From Kappaphycus alvarezii (taxonomy: Eukaryota > Rhodophyta > Florideophyceae > Gigartinales > Solieriaceae): a DNA stretch of 64,000 bases. The stretch covers positions 62,001-126,000 of the forward strand of contig NADL03000681.1 in NCBI GenBank assembly GCA_002205965.3, in the 5' to 3' direction. Under the pieces are notes generated by a model, which saw nothing but the letters and a program-made list of their open reading frames with translations, did not search any database and was not told where the DNA came from. Positions 1 through 11,859 of the stretch are shown one piece after another (positions within the stretch are counted from its first letter, which is position 1; each line of letters begins with the position of its first letter). The position numbers were made by a program, and so were the translations under genes.

Positions 1-640
1 ATTTGTAGATAATGACGTGGTTGCTATAAGTTGATTGCGTATCAGAGGGTGTGCGTTTTGTGAGTCTGAGAGGTTCGATCGTGAGATATGTGAATGGTGC
101 GTGCCGTGCCCTGTTGGCTGCGCGGCTTGCACGGGTTTCGCTGGTGGATGGATTCGTTGTGTCATTTTTTTGTTGAGGCTGGGTGCCCTAAGAGAAGAGG
201 GGATTGAAAAGTGTTTCTGAGGTAGCGTTAGTGCCTATAATATGCCCGAAATTTAGTAATATTTTTATTATTTCTATTTGAGGATGGCGAAGAGTACATT
301 CTATGCTGCCTTTTTTGGACAGCCTGTCGTGAGTGCGTCGTCATGTAAGGTGCACTTACGGTCCAAATATTCGGTTAAGAGCTAGACGGGAATTCCACGC
401 GGGTCAAGTGCTCTAGACATGGTACAGGCGTGCACTAAGCAACACTTATATATTTTGGTCCTAATATTACGTATTTTGTAATCAATATGCTGCGTAAAAA
501 CACAAAGTATGAGAAGAATTACATTTGCATCATCTGTTGGCAAGTCTGCACAACATAAACCTCGAGACATTGCTAGACAAGCGCCTACCGTCAATTTTGG
601 AATAATGAATCTAGTCAAAGAAGGAAGTGATCTCTAGCAA
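1..640. other. No gene supported
   Basis: Only short open frames without recognisable motifs occur here on either strand. I see no RNA gene or clear repeat. Confidence 0.5.
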
Positions 641-644
641 ACAC

Positions 645-1075
645 CGACATGACTCGCTTCACAACGTCGTTACCGTCCATATCGCTTATGAAGCCAGCTT
701 GGACTGCTAGATGGAGGACCCGCTCCTGGTGCTAGGCACCGAGCTGCGAACCGCTGACATCCTCCTCAACCTTCTCGTAGCTCAGGGCGGCACTGAGAAC
801 CGCCCCATTGCTTGCTAGATCGTCGTTTCCACGTTTAAAGAGGACGTATGATCAACAACCACTCGGGAAATGGGCGTTGCCGCTGCAGATATGCACTGCA
901 AAAAGATCACTGAGCTCGAATTCAAACTGTGGAATCTGGACCCGCCCGTTTCCAAAAAACAAACATAGCCCCCCATTTCGATTCTTAAGCGCCGGATTTA
1001 GATTCCGTGAGATCGACCTCTCCAGTTCAGTTTTCTGGAGTCCCAACATTTGCGTCTGTAAGTCCTTGACACCTG
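645..1075 (+). pseudogene. Fragment of non-LTR retroelement endonuclease region
   Basis: Translation in shifting frames gives HDSLHNVV, then LLVLGTELRTADILL, then GGTENRPIAC, then STFKEDV and KKITELEFKL. These match, in order, the better-kept copies of the same family at 18.0-19.1 kb and 33.9-34.6 kb (RHNSLRNVI, LLVPGTELRPADIL, PIACDVT, HRNKVADLERKL). In that family this part is the restriction-like endonuclease at the C-terminus of the reverse transcriptase polyprotein. An in-frame stop replaces the Asp expected after PIAC, and further stops and shifts follow, so the copy is dead. The upstream reverse transcriptase is absent. Confidence 0.7.
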
Positions 1076-2530
1076 CAGATTTTGCTATGCATTTTTTATC
1101 CGAAAGGATTCTTTGTTTTCCTTTTCCTTCTATATCCGGTATTTTATTGTACCTTTTTGTTCCTCTGTGATATTTACTCATTCTTAGCGGCCCTGAAAGA
1201 GGCGGCTACATAGAATAGGAAATTAAAGTTTGTTGTTGGCAACAGCACCTTTTTTCCGAACGCAGATCCTAAACGGTGGTGGCCCATTTCTATGTCACAT
1301 TTCTCCCGGTTTTGCACCCATTGTGTCATCAGCTCTTTTCATCTGAGACTTAAAAAAGTTATAACATTCCGCAGATCCCGGGGCCAAACTTACAACCTGG
1401 AGAACAACTATATCACCCAGTCGTCCCGGTAATCAATCCTGCTCTACAAACCCAACTTTCCCTCTCCATTGGCGAACCGTGCTACTGCATCACGGTCTGC
1501 TCAAAGAGAAATGGGAAAAGCGAACAACTCGGAATATAGGACTGTACGTTTCGGTTTCCTCTCAATCTAGCGAGACTCCGTCGGCCAATGGGAAAAATTT
1601 CTCACCAGGCAATGCACTACACATAAGCCAAGGGTAGATAAGTAAATTCATGGGGTTTAACAGTGAGATGCCACAACCTTCGTAAAACTTCATACCATTG
1701 TGCAACAAATTGAAGCTTTTAGGGCTGAAGAAAAGCAAATAGCATTTTAAGATTCTTTAATTAGGAAAATTGAGCAGGATACGTCTGAATCGGAATGAGC
1801 TAGTAGATACTGAATGAATTAAGCTTCTTAATTTTTCTAACATAAAAACGGTAACTAATTATCAAGAATCTGTTCAGGGCGTATACAGAGACTGTTGAAA
1901 GTGTTTTGCAGTATTATTTGAGTAATCTTAATGTTTTACTAATTCAGATGATAGAAAGTCTTAAATTTTCTCTACCAATAAAATTTCGTACGACTGGATC
2001 CCCATTTTTAGAGGAAAGCTAAACAAATTGGTCTTTGGAATAGAAATCTGTCTCTTGATAAAGTTTTCTTTGAATTCTGCTGAAATTTAAAGAAAAAACA
2101 GTAGCTTTAATATCTCTAAATGGCCAAAGAAAATTTAAATTTTTGTAACTTAAAGACCTGAGGATAACTTTAATCAAGGATACGTTTGTTTGTTGACCAA
2201 TTTGCCACTTTATTCATCTATACAACACGACAGAGCGCAATAAGCTGTGCTTTATGATTGATAGAAGCAACTGAGCGATTAATCTTCACACAGAGATTCT
2301 GGTCTCATCCAAGGGAGGCTGTGCAGTAGAAGAAGCGAGGGTAAAAAGTACAAAAAAGTTGAAAATAGAATGATAAATTCTTTGGGAAGCGAAAAATAAA
2401 ACGCGTATAGCAGTTAAATAAATATAATCTCCTTGTTTCCTCGACCACTGTTCATACAGAATAAAAACTCTTCTGAGACAAACCTAAAAATATATTTGAA
2501 TGAAGCGGCTAAAATATGCATATTATTGGG
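1076..2530. other. No gene supported, AT-rich
   Basis: AT-rich DNA dense in stops in all frames. No motif, RNA gene or repeat was recognised. It may be old decayed element sequence, but nothing shows this directly. Confidence 0.5.
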
Positions 2531-2532
2531 TG

Positions 2533-2610
2533 CGTCAAATCTTAGACGCCGCGCACTTGGAGTAAATAGCATAAATGAACTGTCCATAAAGCCGAGTATT
2601 CAATCCTCCA
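2533..2610. repeat. Dispersed repeat, copy 1 of 3
   Basis: A stretch containing AGACGCCGCGCAC and, about 40 bases on, ATAAAGCCGAGT resembles stretches at 17897-17965 and 44232-44300. The conserved core sits in the same order in all three. It does not lie next to the same element each time. Origin unknown; it may be a terminal or subterminal part of a DNA transposon. Confidence 0.45.
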
Positions 2611-3019
2611 TTCGAGCATACACTGTAAGGCGCAGCAGCGCTAGTATAACTTACGGCGACGCGAATCAAGCCACTGAATACTCTTCTGTCCGTATTATTA
2701 TTGTAGGAGCGCTTCAACAGATTCCATCAACCATTCCCTCAGCGGAAAGTCACTTACAGCGCTAATGAGGTACATAGTTGAAATATTGTACATAAAATAC
2801 TGTACTTCACAGTCGTTTGGTGGGTGTTTGATTTAAAGAGTGCTTCTTTACGGCTCTAGTCATTGTGACGTTTTGGCCCGCATGCCGGCAAGACAGATCC
2901 TGCTGAAAGGATTGCAATGCTTTTTTTCTGTTTACTCTTCTTTTTCTCTGCAGCCAATCGAAACCTACCTTCCTCTTCCTCCGGACTCCGGCAGCCCTCT
3001 TGCTATCTTATAGGGGCTA

Positions 3020-3160
3020 CCGGTCCGTGTTTTCTACGCTTGTACAGTGCCCGTACAGTGTACCCTTCTACTGTACACTGTATGAGCCCGGTTCCCGCTC
3101 GTATAGTGTACAGTGGTACTATAAACTGTACGAGCGAACCGGTCCAATCAAACGGCGACG
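3020..3160. repeat. GTACAGT-rich imperfect inverted repeat
   Basis: Several short units of TGTACAGT/ACTGTACA type lie within 140 bases. The block is framed by ACCGGTCC (about 3017) and GAACCGGTCC (about 3136), so it can fold back on itself. It belongs to the TACTG/GTAC clusters seen throughout the window. Confidence 0.55.
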
Positions 3161-3655
3161 CTTGGAGTCGCGTGAAACCAGAATCTCGCGACAAGGACTA
3201 CGAAATAAGCTACTGCACTTAGGCGATTCTACTGCACCTTGGTGAGAAAGAGGACCCTAGTATACGTCTGATATTGGACAGCTGTCCCAGAGTTTTATTG
3301 CTGAGTTTTTTCCTGTATAGTGCCCTGGTAATTTTGAATGACACCGTAGAGTTTCAATAGAGATTTTACGCGCAAGTATTTCTGAAATACATGAAACTAG
3401 AATATCATCATAATTGCTAAACGCGGTGAATTTCTGGAATAAGGTTTGACAAAAATTAGAAAAATGTAACTCCATAGTAAAAAATTTATAGTAATTTCAA
3501 ATAAAATATGCGTGCTCCGTGAAAAAAAAGAATTTTGAGAAAACTGAGTAAACCCAGGAAATGCCATTCCGCGAATCCACCACTTTTCCAGTCAGTCAGA
3601 TATCGGAAAAGGAGTCTGATTTCAGGCCCTTGACCCGAAACAGAGCCAACCTCCA

Positions 3656-3937
3656 GTGGTTGCTCCTCCAATTTGCCACCCTACAACTTACCTACGCCAG
3701 ATCTCTCCTTCCCCAAGCCCAAGTGATATCCAACCATTCCTCAGCGCCAATCATCCTCAATCATCCTTTGCCGCCATCGCCAGCGCTGCCGCAGCCATCT
3801 CTGCGGCAACTGCAGCTTTTACAGCAATCAAAAAGGACACTATCTCCCGTCTTCGCTACAATAGATCACGAAAAGCCGCGAAGTATAATCGCACTGCTTT
3901 TCTGCGTCCCGTCTTTACTGATATACAATCACCGTAG
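3656..3937 (+). CDS. Ala-rich hypothetical ORF
   Basis: A 93-codon frame with an Ala/Ser-rich stretch (SFAAIASAAAAISAATAAF) followed by a basic segment (RLRYNRSRKAAKYNR). I do not recognise it. A longer frame (3561-3986) overlaps it. The composition is more regular than chance frames nearby, so it could be a small element-encoded protein or a gag-like scrap. It may equally be non-coding. Confidence 0.2.
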   Translation: MVAPPICHPTTYLRQISPSPSPSDIQPFLSANHPQSSFAAIASAAAAISAATAAFTAIKKDTISRLRYNRSRKAAKYNRTAFLRPVFTDIQSP

Positions 3938-4272
3938 AACAAAATATTATCAAGTGGTAAAGAGGATAACTTTCTGTTGTTTTTAAACTTCACTAGGTCG
4001 CTATTTTTTGACAAGCTGCTACCCGTGTTTTGTTACGAGCCCGAAAGGATCAACTGGGTACTTTCATATCGTAAAGAACCAAAGAAATGAGGCTGTGTGT
4101 CTCAGCTTAAAAGTGTGGACTTCTGGATATGGGACTATGGTACCTCAAAACAAAGTCGAACGCCTATATATTGTTCAAAATATTTGGATTGGTACAGGGT
4201 TCTAGGGCTGTCTGGCTATACTACATTTTAGAAGTGACCTTACGCATAGTAATGAAGAATTAAACGGCGGGA

Positions 4273-4930
4273 TTTGAAATACGCTGGCCAACACTGCAAG
4301 AAATGCAGGCCTCTAACGACCTCTTGCAGGCTGGCCGTACTTTTGATCCTCTTTTAAAGAGATTATTTCCCATGATCTACGGGTGTCGAATTCCATGTGT
4401 AAGCTGCATTGATTTTGGTCTCCAAAATTCTTTCATCGAAGGATTTAAACAAGGAGTGGAAGTAACAAATCTATTAGTATGGAAATTCTTTGGGGAAATA
4501 ATTCAAGCTGTCGATAACTTCCCTGAGAGCTGGCATGACACTAAACTTGCCGGAGATTAAGGGATTTATTTCCCCAAACTGTCCGACAGGAAGAAACATC
4601 CTGGATTTGCAATACTAGGTGACAGTTCCATCGTTAATAAAACAACAACAACCAACGAAAAGTTGCTAAGATGGAGAAAGACGAATGAGTAAAGCTATAT
4701 ACCAGTTTCAGAGGAACTCTGTGCTATAGACGTCTTACTTCAGAGGGCTATTCCGAGCGAAAGGCAGTTGGATAAGTAATGTTTAAGGGCTTTAAAAGGG
4801 CCGTTCGCAAGACTTGAAACTCAAATTCCTGCAGACTCGAAAAAAGGGCTTCCGCTGTCGAGGACCTGTTGTCATTTGTTATAATGACGCACTACGCCTT
4901 TTTAAACCAAATTTGCACTACATACTGTAG
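4273..4930 (+). pseudogene. PIF/Harbinger-like (DDE_Tnp_4 type) transposase relic
   Basis: The open part (4303-4560) ends in NFPESWHDTKLAGD, which fits the 'PGS-WHD' block around the second acidic residue of Harbinger-type DDE transposases. After a stop the reading continues with GIYFPKLSDR and FAILGDSSI, the usual place of the third acidic residue (L-D-S/G-Y/F). Further on, in other frames, RALKGPFARLE matches the conserved R-x-L-Q-G-x-F-x-R-L tail. Several stops and frame changes show that it is dead. The N-terminal part is not recognisable. Assignment rests on motif order. Confidence 0.55.
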
Positions 4931-5282
4931 AGATGACAGTTTCTAATGGTAATGTAAACATGTAACAAAGTCTGAGTAATTTGTTAAAATATCTTAGTGC
5001 AAGGAGTGTTGTAAATCATAAAAGTTTTGTTTTTGCCCAGAAAGTATCGAAGCAGTGATAGTACAATAGAAAATTTAATGTTGCAAAGCTTCAAAACAGA
5101 ACCTGTTCGAAACGCAGTATAATAATCCCTTTCAGTGCAATAAAGAGTCACCTGAAGCAACATTCTACGTTTCGGGCTCGCCTAACGATCTTACCTCGAC
5201 GAGATATTCTCAAGCGTTTCATGGATTTTTGTAGGAGTTTATTACTTGGCGCGATTCTTTGCTGCACTTCCAGCTTGACTAT

Positions 5283-5582
5283 TTATGTCACGAAATCCCT
5301 AGTTATACTCCTGACTTGAGCGGACTTGAAGACCTGAGATATGCTCGCTATATGTCCCGCAATTTCGCCAACGTGCTTCAGCAGCATATCCGTTTTAGCT
5401 GTACCATATTTGGTCGGAATGGAAACTGTGGCGCCAGCTCTTAGCTTGTTCCATCTCTTAGCGGCAAAAGACTTTTCAGTAGCATATTTTTCATCCTCGC
5501 TCTCTTCCGTACGTCCAGAACTAAGCAAATTTTCGTTGTCTCTGTCATCATTCAACGTAATTGCTGAGCATTTAGCAACCAT
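5283..5582 (-). CDS. Hypothetical ORF facing the transposase relic
   Basis: A 99-codon frame rich in Lys, Glu and Ser (SGRTEESEDEKYATEKSFAAKRW). I do not recognise a domain. It runs convergently towards the transposase relic at 4.3-4.9 kb, the arrangement seen for the partner ORFs of the Harbinger-like units at 10.9-12.6 kb and 24.4-26.5 kb, so it may be a remnant of such a partner gene. That is inference from position alone. Confidence 0.2.
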   Translation of the reverse strand: MVAKCSAITLNDDRDNENLLSSGRTEESEDEKYATEKSFAAKRWNKLRAGATVSIPTKYGTAKTDMLLKHVGEIAGHIASISQVFKSAQVRSITRDFVT

Positions 5583-5589
5583 GTCATGA

Positions 5590-6084
5590 GCAATATGCTT
5601 TGCATGTCGAGCCGACTAATATGATCTAATAATATAATGAATATGTAACTGATAATTGGATCTTCTTTAAATTGTACAAAATATATTAAGAAAATCCTAT
5701 ATTGGGCTTTATATCTCTTCCATCAATAGCTCTGACACCACCTTCTCCAAGTTAATAGGTGCCAAGCGACAATCGCGACCCAAAGAAACGGATGAAGTAT
5801 GAGAACGTAACTGAAAAAGAAAGAGAAACGCCCAAAAGAAGAGCTAATTTGATCAATGGTCTAAAAGTAGGAAGATGGCAAGAAAAGATGACATAAGGAC
5901 AGAATCTGCTAGCTCAATGGCGCTGTCGGTGAAGCGAAAAACTGAGGCTATGGAGGAAAGGAATGAGATTGACATATATTCTCGACCAAAAGCTCAGAGG
6001 ATAGGGGAGACGCAGGAATTTATGAAGTGAACACGTACAATGTAGTTAGAAACAGCGCGTAAGAGAGTGCGTAAGAGGAAGTTC
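5590..6084. other. No gene supported
   Basis: Purine-rich DNA with stops in all frames. No motif seen. Confidence 0.45.
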
Positions 6085-6126
6085 CCAGAGTGCTCATGAA
6101 TTCTAGAGAATTCATGAGCACTCTGG
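6085..6126. repeat. 42-bp near-perfect palindrome
   Basis: Two perfectly complementary 20-base arms (6085-6104 and 6107-6126) are separated by the two bases AG. The centre contains GAATTCTAGAGAATTC. No gene end lies beside it. It may be a foldback scrap or a cruciform-forming site. Confidence 0.9.
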
Positions 6127-7329
6127 AGAAAGAGGTAACCAGACGCCAGCTAGACAAGCAAGAGTTCTATCTGGTGCAACCTTGGTCAATAATGGGGTGC
6201 CCAAAAATCCAAGTGAACACGTCAAACTTTTCACTAGATACTCTGGGATTTTGGGAAAGCTTTCCAAAGGAAACTTTTCTCTGGGGAGCACTGGCTCTGC
6301 CCATTCCTGACGAGACCCAAGTAACCATCTTCTTTCTCAGAGAGGCTCGCTCCGGATTTCGTAAAGTATGTCAGCGCTCGTTAGTACTAAGTTCTGTCGC
6401 TTTGGTTCTTTTCGATATGCTGTTTGATCCCATTTGATAAAAAATTGCTCAATTATATTGGTTACACGATTGCATTTATTTTCTGCTATTGAAGGCCCCG
6501 TCCTTTTAAGTCATTAGCTCCCATGGATTGTATTGATTGCAGCATATGGATAGGTTTCAAGAACAAAAGTTGGTTACCACAATTTTTAGCGTTTTAGATA
6601 TACATACATGGCTGGACGTAGACTTTCAGTTAGCAATGATCCATTAGATTTGTTGATTAAAATGAGGAACATTCGCGGCCTTACTTGACGCGAAAGGTGA
6701 AATGATGTGGCAATTCCAAAAATATAAATCAACGGGAATGCGAAGAATCGACCAAAACATTTCAGACGAGATTTTCTGTGGATCTCGTTCACCTCCTTCA
6801 ATTACGTCGATCACATTAAGAGACAAGAGTGCTTCTCCCTTACTTAACTCTCTGTGCAATTCCCATGTCCCCTCACACTACACTATTTGAGCCCGAAGAG
6901 ATTGTAGCCCCTGCACTGATAGACAATTATGAGTCCTCTTTACTCGCACCTTGGCCAACTCGCGAAGCAACAGAGCCAAAATGCAGTACTGACTTCGATG
7001 AAGAGCTAGATGCTGCCCTATTGCTAAATACATTACCTAAAATTGTTTTGTCGTCTCTTGACCATGATCGTCACAGTCGAATCGATTCTGTATTCGCAAC
7101 TACTTTTAACAGTCTCATTTGTGATCATGAGGTTTGTAAATTTTCAGGATAGTAAGAACTGACCCTGTGATTTTCAGAAATGAACAAAGCTGACCGATTA
7201 CGCCCTCTAATATCGATTCTTTTTTCACTCACATCCCCTCTAGGAGTATCTAAAATGTTATTCAAAGATTCTACAACAACTACCCGCAAACAGACCCATC
7301 TAAACATGGAACGAGCATTATTTCTGATG
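6127..7329. other. No gene supported
   Basis: Two open frames of about 110 codons (6090-6437 and 6829-7152, both +) show no domain I know. The second leads towards the transposase relic that follows and could be its decayed N-terminal part. Confidence 0.35.
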
Positions 7330-8700
7330 CAAGAAACTACTGTATAATTTATCGAAGGACAGCGTTTGTGTTGGCAGATGTTTTCTGCAATTCTTAATAT
7401 TTCATGTGAAACCATCCGCAGATATGCCCGTGATGTGGGTACCTCAAACGTTCCTGACATTTTTAATACGAAACACACTGATGCTCTAAAAGTAAAGTAT
7501 AGGTTGCAAAAAATAGCAATTTACACATTTGTGATTCCTATTGCATGTAATTATGGAATGGAGTGTCCTTGTGGACGGAGATCAACACAGGAATCTCCTT
7601 TACTGTTTCTGCCAAATAAGTTCACGAAGTCAGGTCTGTACCAATCTTAAGGGGAAAAGGATCAGTTCCCATGGATGGTATGCAGGAAATGAGATCATGT
7701 ATGACAAGACCTAACGGACCTATAAGGTTTAATTTTTTTACAACGTACTGGCAAGCCGATATGCCTACCCTTTGGATTGCTACATTAGGGTCTGATTTCT
7801 GCGACACTTGCGCAACATTGAAAAATTAACTGCCTCAGTTTGATGAAAGCGATGTTCGATATGAAGCCACGGTCTCTGCAACAGAGGATCACCTACAACG
7901 GGCAAAGATAGAGTTTCTAAATTACAAGTCTTCTCAGCAAAGTTGTAGAGCTGATCGCAAAGGGTACAATTGATTTTGCTGAAAATTTTCTCCTTTCAAA
8001 GCTCCAAAAGCAGCCTGGTCAATTGCATTTCATTACTAGTCTGAAGTTTGATATATTCGGTGTATCTTCAAGCAATCTGAGAAGTACATTTGTGTTTGGA
8101 TTACCGGAGGGGAATTAGCCAAATGGAAAAGCCGCCAACACAGTTCTTTCTATGTTTCAATTTATACTATATTATGAGAAACAATCTCTAGGTTCATTGT
8201 ACCGGACCTTGAAATTGCATGCGGACAATTGCGCTGGCCAGAATAAGAATCGGTTTATATTGTGGTACTGTGCATGGCGTTTATTGGATGGGCTCGAAAA
8301 GGAGGTAATACTCTACTTTTTAGTGGCCGAACATACGAAACATGTTTGTGACGGGGCCTTTGGACACGTGACGAGGAAGTTGCGTTTACGAGATGTACGA
8401 GATCCTAAGAATAAGATGAGGGTTATATCGGACAGTTCTGCGAGTACTATTGCTGTGCAATCTTCTCATGTACAGTGAAAGAACTGGAAAGAGCTCCTGG
8501 CACAGTATTTCACCATCTCAACTGGACTTAAGGTAACTGAGAGGCCTTTTTTTATGTTTTCTACGTCCAATCAGTGGAAAAGTACGATGAAATATCTTAC
8601 GGTATCAGATGAGGAGGTTGTCTTTAATCTGAAGAGAAGGGCTATTCCAGATATTGCTCCCCAGTTTGCTCTTGAAAATAACCTTTCTCAATATCTATTA
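7330..8700 (+). pseudogene. HADNC-type transposase-like protein relic (DUF7869-like)
   Basis: Pieces in order: RLCWQMFSAILNISCETIRRY (about 7351-7413); LFLPNKF (about 7603); TYWQADMPTLWIATLGSDFC with DTC (7738-7812); a helical HLQRAKIEFLNY; the signature LHADNCAGQNKNRFILWY (about 8214-8267); then VAEHTKHVCDGAFGHVTRKL (8322-8382). This is the layout of a widespread eukaryotic protein family (DUF7869-like) thought to be transposase-derived. The conserved Asp and Asn of HADNC and the later H-T-K/D-G-x-F-G block suggest a DDE-like fold, which is inference. Stops and frame changes split it, so it is a dead copy. The end near 8700 is approximate. Confidence 0.6.
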
Positions 8701-10884
8701 GAGTCAGAAATCTAGAGAGAAACTTTCGAATGTAGTTTCTAAACAACATGGCACCAGTTAAAACTATTTGAAGGTGAATATACTGGATCGTTACTTTAGG
8801 AATGATAACAATCTGCAGGTATCTTTCTTCAAGTTGGTGCCACCGATATGCCAAAGTTCTTCTACATGGTAACAAAAAGTCCGTTTTGCAATCTGTAAAG
8901 TGCGTCTTGGGCCTCTTAGTTAGGTGCAAAACAATTCTTTTTGAATTTAATTGCGATATTTCCGGTAGAGAGGGCATTAATTTTGATCACAGTAATAGCG
9001 ATTACCAACTTTTTTTGAAATAAACCCATAATACTCCCATGCTCATGAAGCACCAACTGGAAACATGTTCCTCGTTTCTTACCACAACTGATATCCACTC
9101 ATGCTTCTATCATACGTCTCTCTCCACTCCTCTACAACCATATCGTGGACGATTATGCCCAAATTAAGTATTTTATATGTCTTTACGCAACCATAAACGG
9201 GAATGCTGTGCCAATATATGAAAGCGCGCAAGTGCCACCCCAAAATATCTTTAAACATATTTCCAATAGCTTCCTGTGCTCTTGAGACTGCTTTCTGTCA
9301 ACTGGTACTTTATTCTCTGATTATTGTGATTATAATATCACAGTACGAGTATATTAAATCTCTCATTCAATATAGTAACGTTAATTGTTTCCATTAACCT
9401 TTTAGGGGGTGAAGGAGGAAAATAGCCTCTCAAAATACGTTGAACAGGCGTTGAATGTTGCACAATTTCAATTTCATTTAGACTACCAGGGGTACCAAAG
9501 ACTTTATGCAATATCTAAAGTTCTTAATCCTCAATAGCCTCTACTACTATGTTAAGCTCCTTCTTTTACCTTTAAATTGACTTGCCCATGCAATTAGGTA
9601 ATTCTTCCAATCCTAATTTTGACACTCTATACTGCAAGTACAGTCAGGAAAAATCCTCGCTGCCTTTTTCTTCACTATTCTCTCTTTTTCCTCTTATTTT
9701 TTTTCACCTAGCTCCTTATCGCTATTGCAATTTAAGAATTCTTGGCCAAAAAACTTCAGTGAATTAATGAGTGTGTCCTTCCTCATCTGTAGATACTTAT
9801 TAAATTTATCAGCACCCATTCTATATTTCAACGTGCGCGGAACTTCTGCAATAAGCTGCAAAAGATGAACACTGGATCTTTTCAAACGACAAAACGATGA
9901 ACGAATACATATTTATCATTGAAATCCTGTAACAGGCTATTATATACGGAAAGAGGCATTCGAAAGCGCCTAACAAAGGGTTACTTCCCGTACTTGGTAG
10001 AAATTACGAAATAGCCTGCAAATAGGCGGTCCATTGTCGCAGCAAAGTCTCTCATGAGACTTTTACTCGTCAACACCTGACCGCGCATACTTCTGTAACT
10101 TTTTCGGCTTCCCTATTTCTAGTAAAATGCAAGTAGAGATTATATAAAAACGTTAGTGTCGTGGTTTAAGTCTTTCACAGGCATTTTTGGCATCTGCTAA
10201 CCGAATATTACACTGGGCCGCGATGTCTCACTGCATGTGCTGATAGCCCTTTTTATCTAATTATTTACTCTTTGTGATCTAGAGCACAATATCTAGCCTT
10301 TTCTTGTTTCGAAATAAGGCAAAAAAACCAATGAAATTCAACTCTTTTCTCCTTGTCACATGCCTACATACCAGGCTCCTACATTGACAGCAAGATGAAA
10401 CTCGACCCTCTAGACACCGAACTTTACCTGCTGCTTCAGCAGCAGATGTCTCAATTAGCGTCCCATACCGATATACCCTTGCAGAATAGGGCTTAATCCA
10501 TGTCTTTCGAGCCTTTAAATATCTTACCAGAAAACAGGAACAACAGAGAAAAAGAGGAAGGACTAGGCAGGTTAACTGGATGGAAAGCAACATAAGAGAG
10601 GGGTCAGTGCTCTCACGTTTACGAATACGTACGAGACTTTGGCCCTGAAATAAATCTTTTTTAGAGTACTGTGCATGTATATCGAGGGATTAATTCACTG
10701 TCCAGCATTGCATAGGCAAAAATGAGCTTAGAAAGCCCGTTGACCTAAAAGGAGAACACTTTCACGTTCCGCGTGTCGCCAGAAAGAGAAATTTGTCTAC
10801 AAAAGAGATGAGTTTCATATTTCTCGATATTTTGACGGCTTCGAATGAGTGCCGGTTAGGTTTTGAGCGGCGCATAAATATGGT
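8701..10884. other. No gene supported
   Basis: About 2.2 kb with only short frames lacking motifs. Pyrimidine-rich tracts occur near 9650-9720. No RNA gene, terminal repeat or simple repeat array was seen. Confidence 0.45.
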
Positions 10885-11598
10885 ATGTCAGCGAATACCT
10901 TTCCAAACTGATTTCGCTACATGTTCTTCGCTTTGTACATGAGTTTGGATGCAAACAGTCCTCACCTGGCAAGATGGACTTCTGCTGATGCGAACGATGC
11001 CGCTGAGGGTCTGCCGATAGGGTTTCTGAAGTTTTTGTTCCTCGTGGATGGCAAAAAGAACAAACAATCTCGCTCTAAGAACGATCGAGAGAATATAAGG
11101 TCTTATAATGGCAACAAAAAGACACATGCTTGGGAAATCGTTGTTCTGTCATTTTCTGGACGCTTTATACGACTGGAGGTATCTGATGAAGAACAAAGTT
11201 TGATCACTACCTGTATGAAAGTCTCAGGAGTGTACAGAGATCCAGCTAATTTCGTGTCGGATGGACAGCATGGGATGGAAGATACCGGGTTTGCTGGAGA
11301 TGGAGCATTATTTTTCCCATACAAGCGCAACGAGAGCACAGACTGGATGTAAATTGTGTTGTACAACAGGTACATACGAAAATAACACATGGTAAACATG
11401 TCGGGAATAGGCTATATGAACAATCGGAACAGGTTTTTTCTTGCAATATGGCCGCTTGAGAAGGGTTTGTTTCCTGTAACGTATTCTCTAGCCGCAATGC
11501 TGTGGAACTTCCAGTTTAACAGGTGTGGTTATGTGATGCAGCCGAAAAGTAGGTACGAGGCAAAGCTAACTGAACACATACAACAGGACTCCGATTAG
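10885..11598 (+). pseudogene. PIF/Harbinger-like transposase
   Basis: The main frame (10921-11352) contains FLVDGKKNKQS (first acidic residue), SYNGNKKTHA (the Y-N-G/N-K-K-x-H block), GRFIRLEVSD, and DTGFAGDGALFFPYK, which fits the third-acid block 'D-x-G-Y/F-x-x-x-x-x-L-x-P-Y-K' of the DDE_Tnp_4/Harbinger group. The same frame then crosses two stops (at 11350 and 11383) and goes on as GIGYMNNRNRFFL to LWNFQF, the expected helical tail. The second-acid region is poorly kept. The enzyme would cut and join element ends. It is inactivated. A second ORF lies downstream on the opposite strand, as in two-gene Harbinger elements. Confidence 0.65.
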
Positions 11599-11621
11599 TA
11601 AAACAGTTTCATTTATTAATG

Positions 11622-11652
11622 TCCGAGCCGCGCGCGAAGCACGCGGCTCGGA
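11622..11652. repeat. GC-rich hairpin between convergent ORFs
   Basis: Perfect 11-base arms (TCCGAGCCGCG and its complement) enclose a 9-base loop. The hairpin lies about 25 bases after the transposase frame ends and 210 bases before the end of the opposing ORF, so it could serve as a two-way transcript end. That role is a guess. Confidence 0.7.
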
Positions 11653-11859
11653 TAGCGCTGCTGGGAAAGATGTAGCTTGCTGCTACGTCGAAATAATGTG
11701 GTTGCGAGCAAAGAAGTAGGTCAAAATTCCAAGCTGTTCGCTCTGACTATGCTGCAAAGTAGCACTGGCACTAATTGCATAAGAAATCCGGGTCTGCGCA
11801 CGAATATGTTGCAAGTTAGCATCAATTCGACGGTTTTCGCGCATATTTCTTGCCTCACT

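Noticed and set aside
9582-9767. Short hydrophobic frame after a pyrimidine tract
   Set aside because: Too short, no motif, composition-driven.
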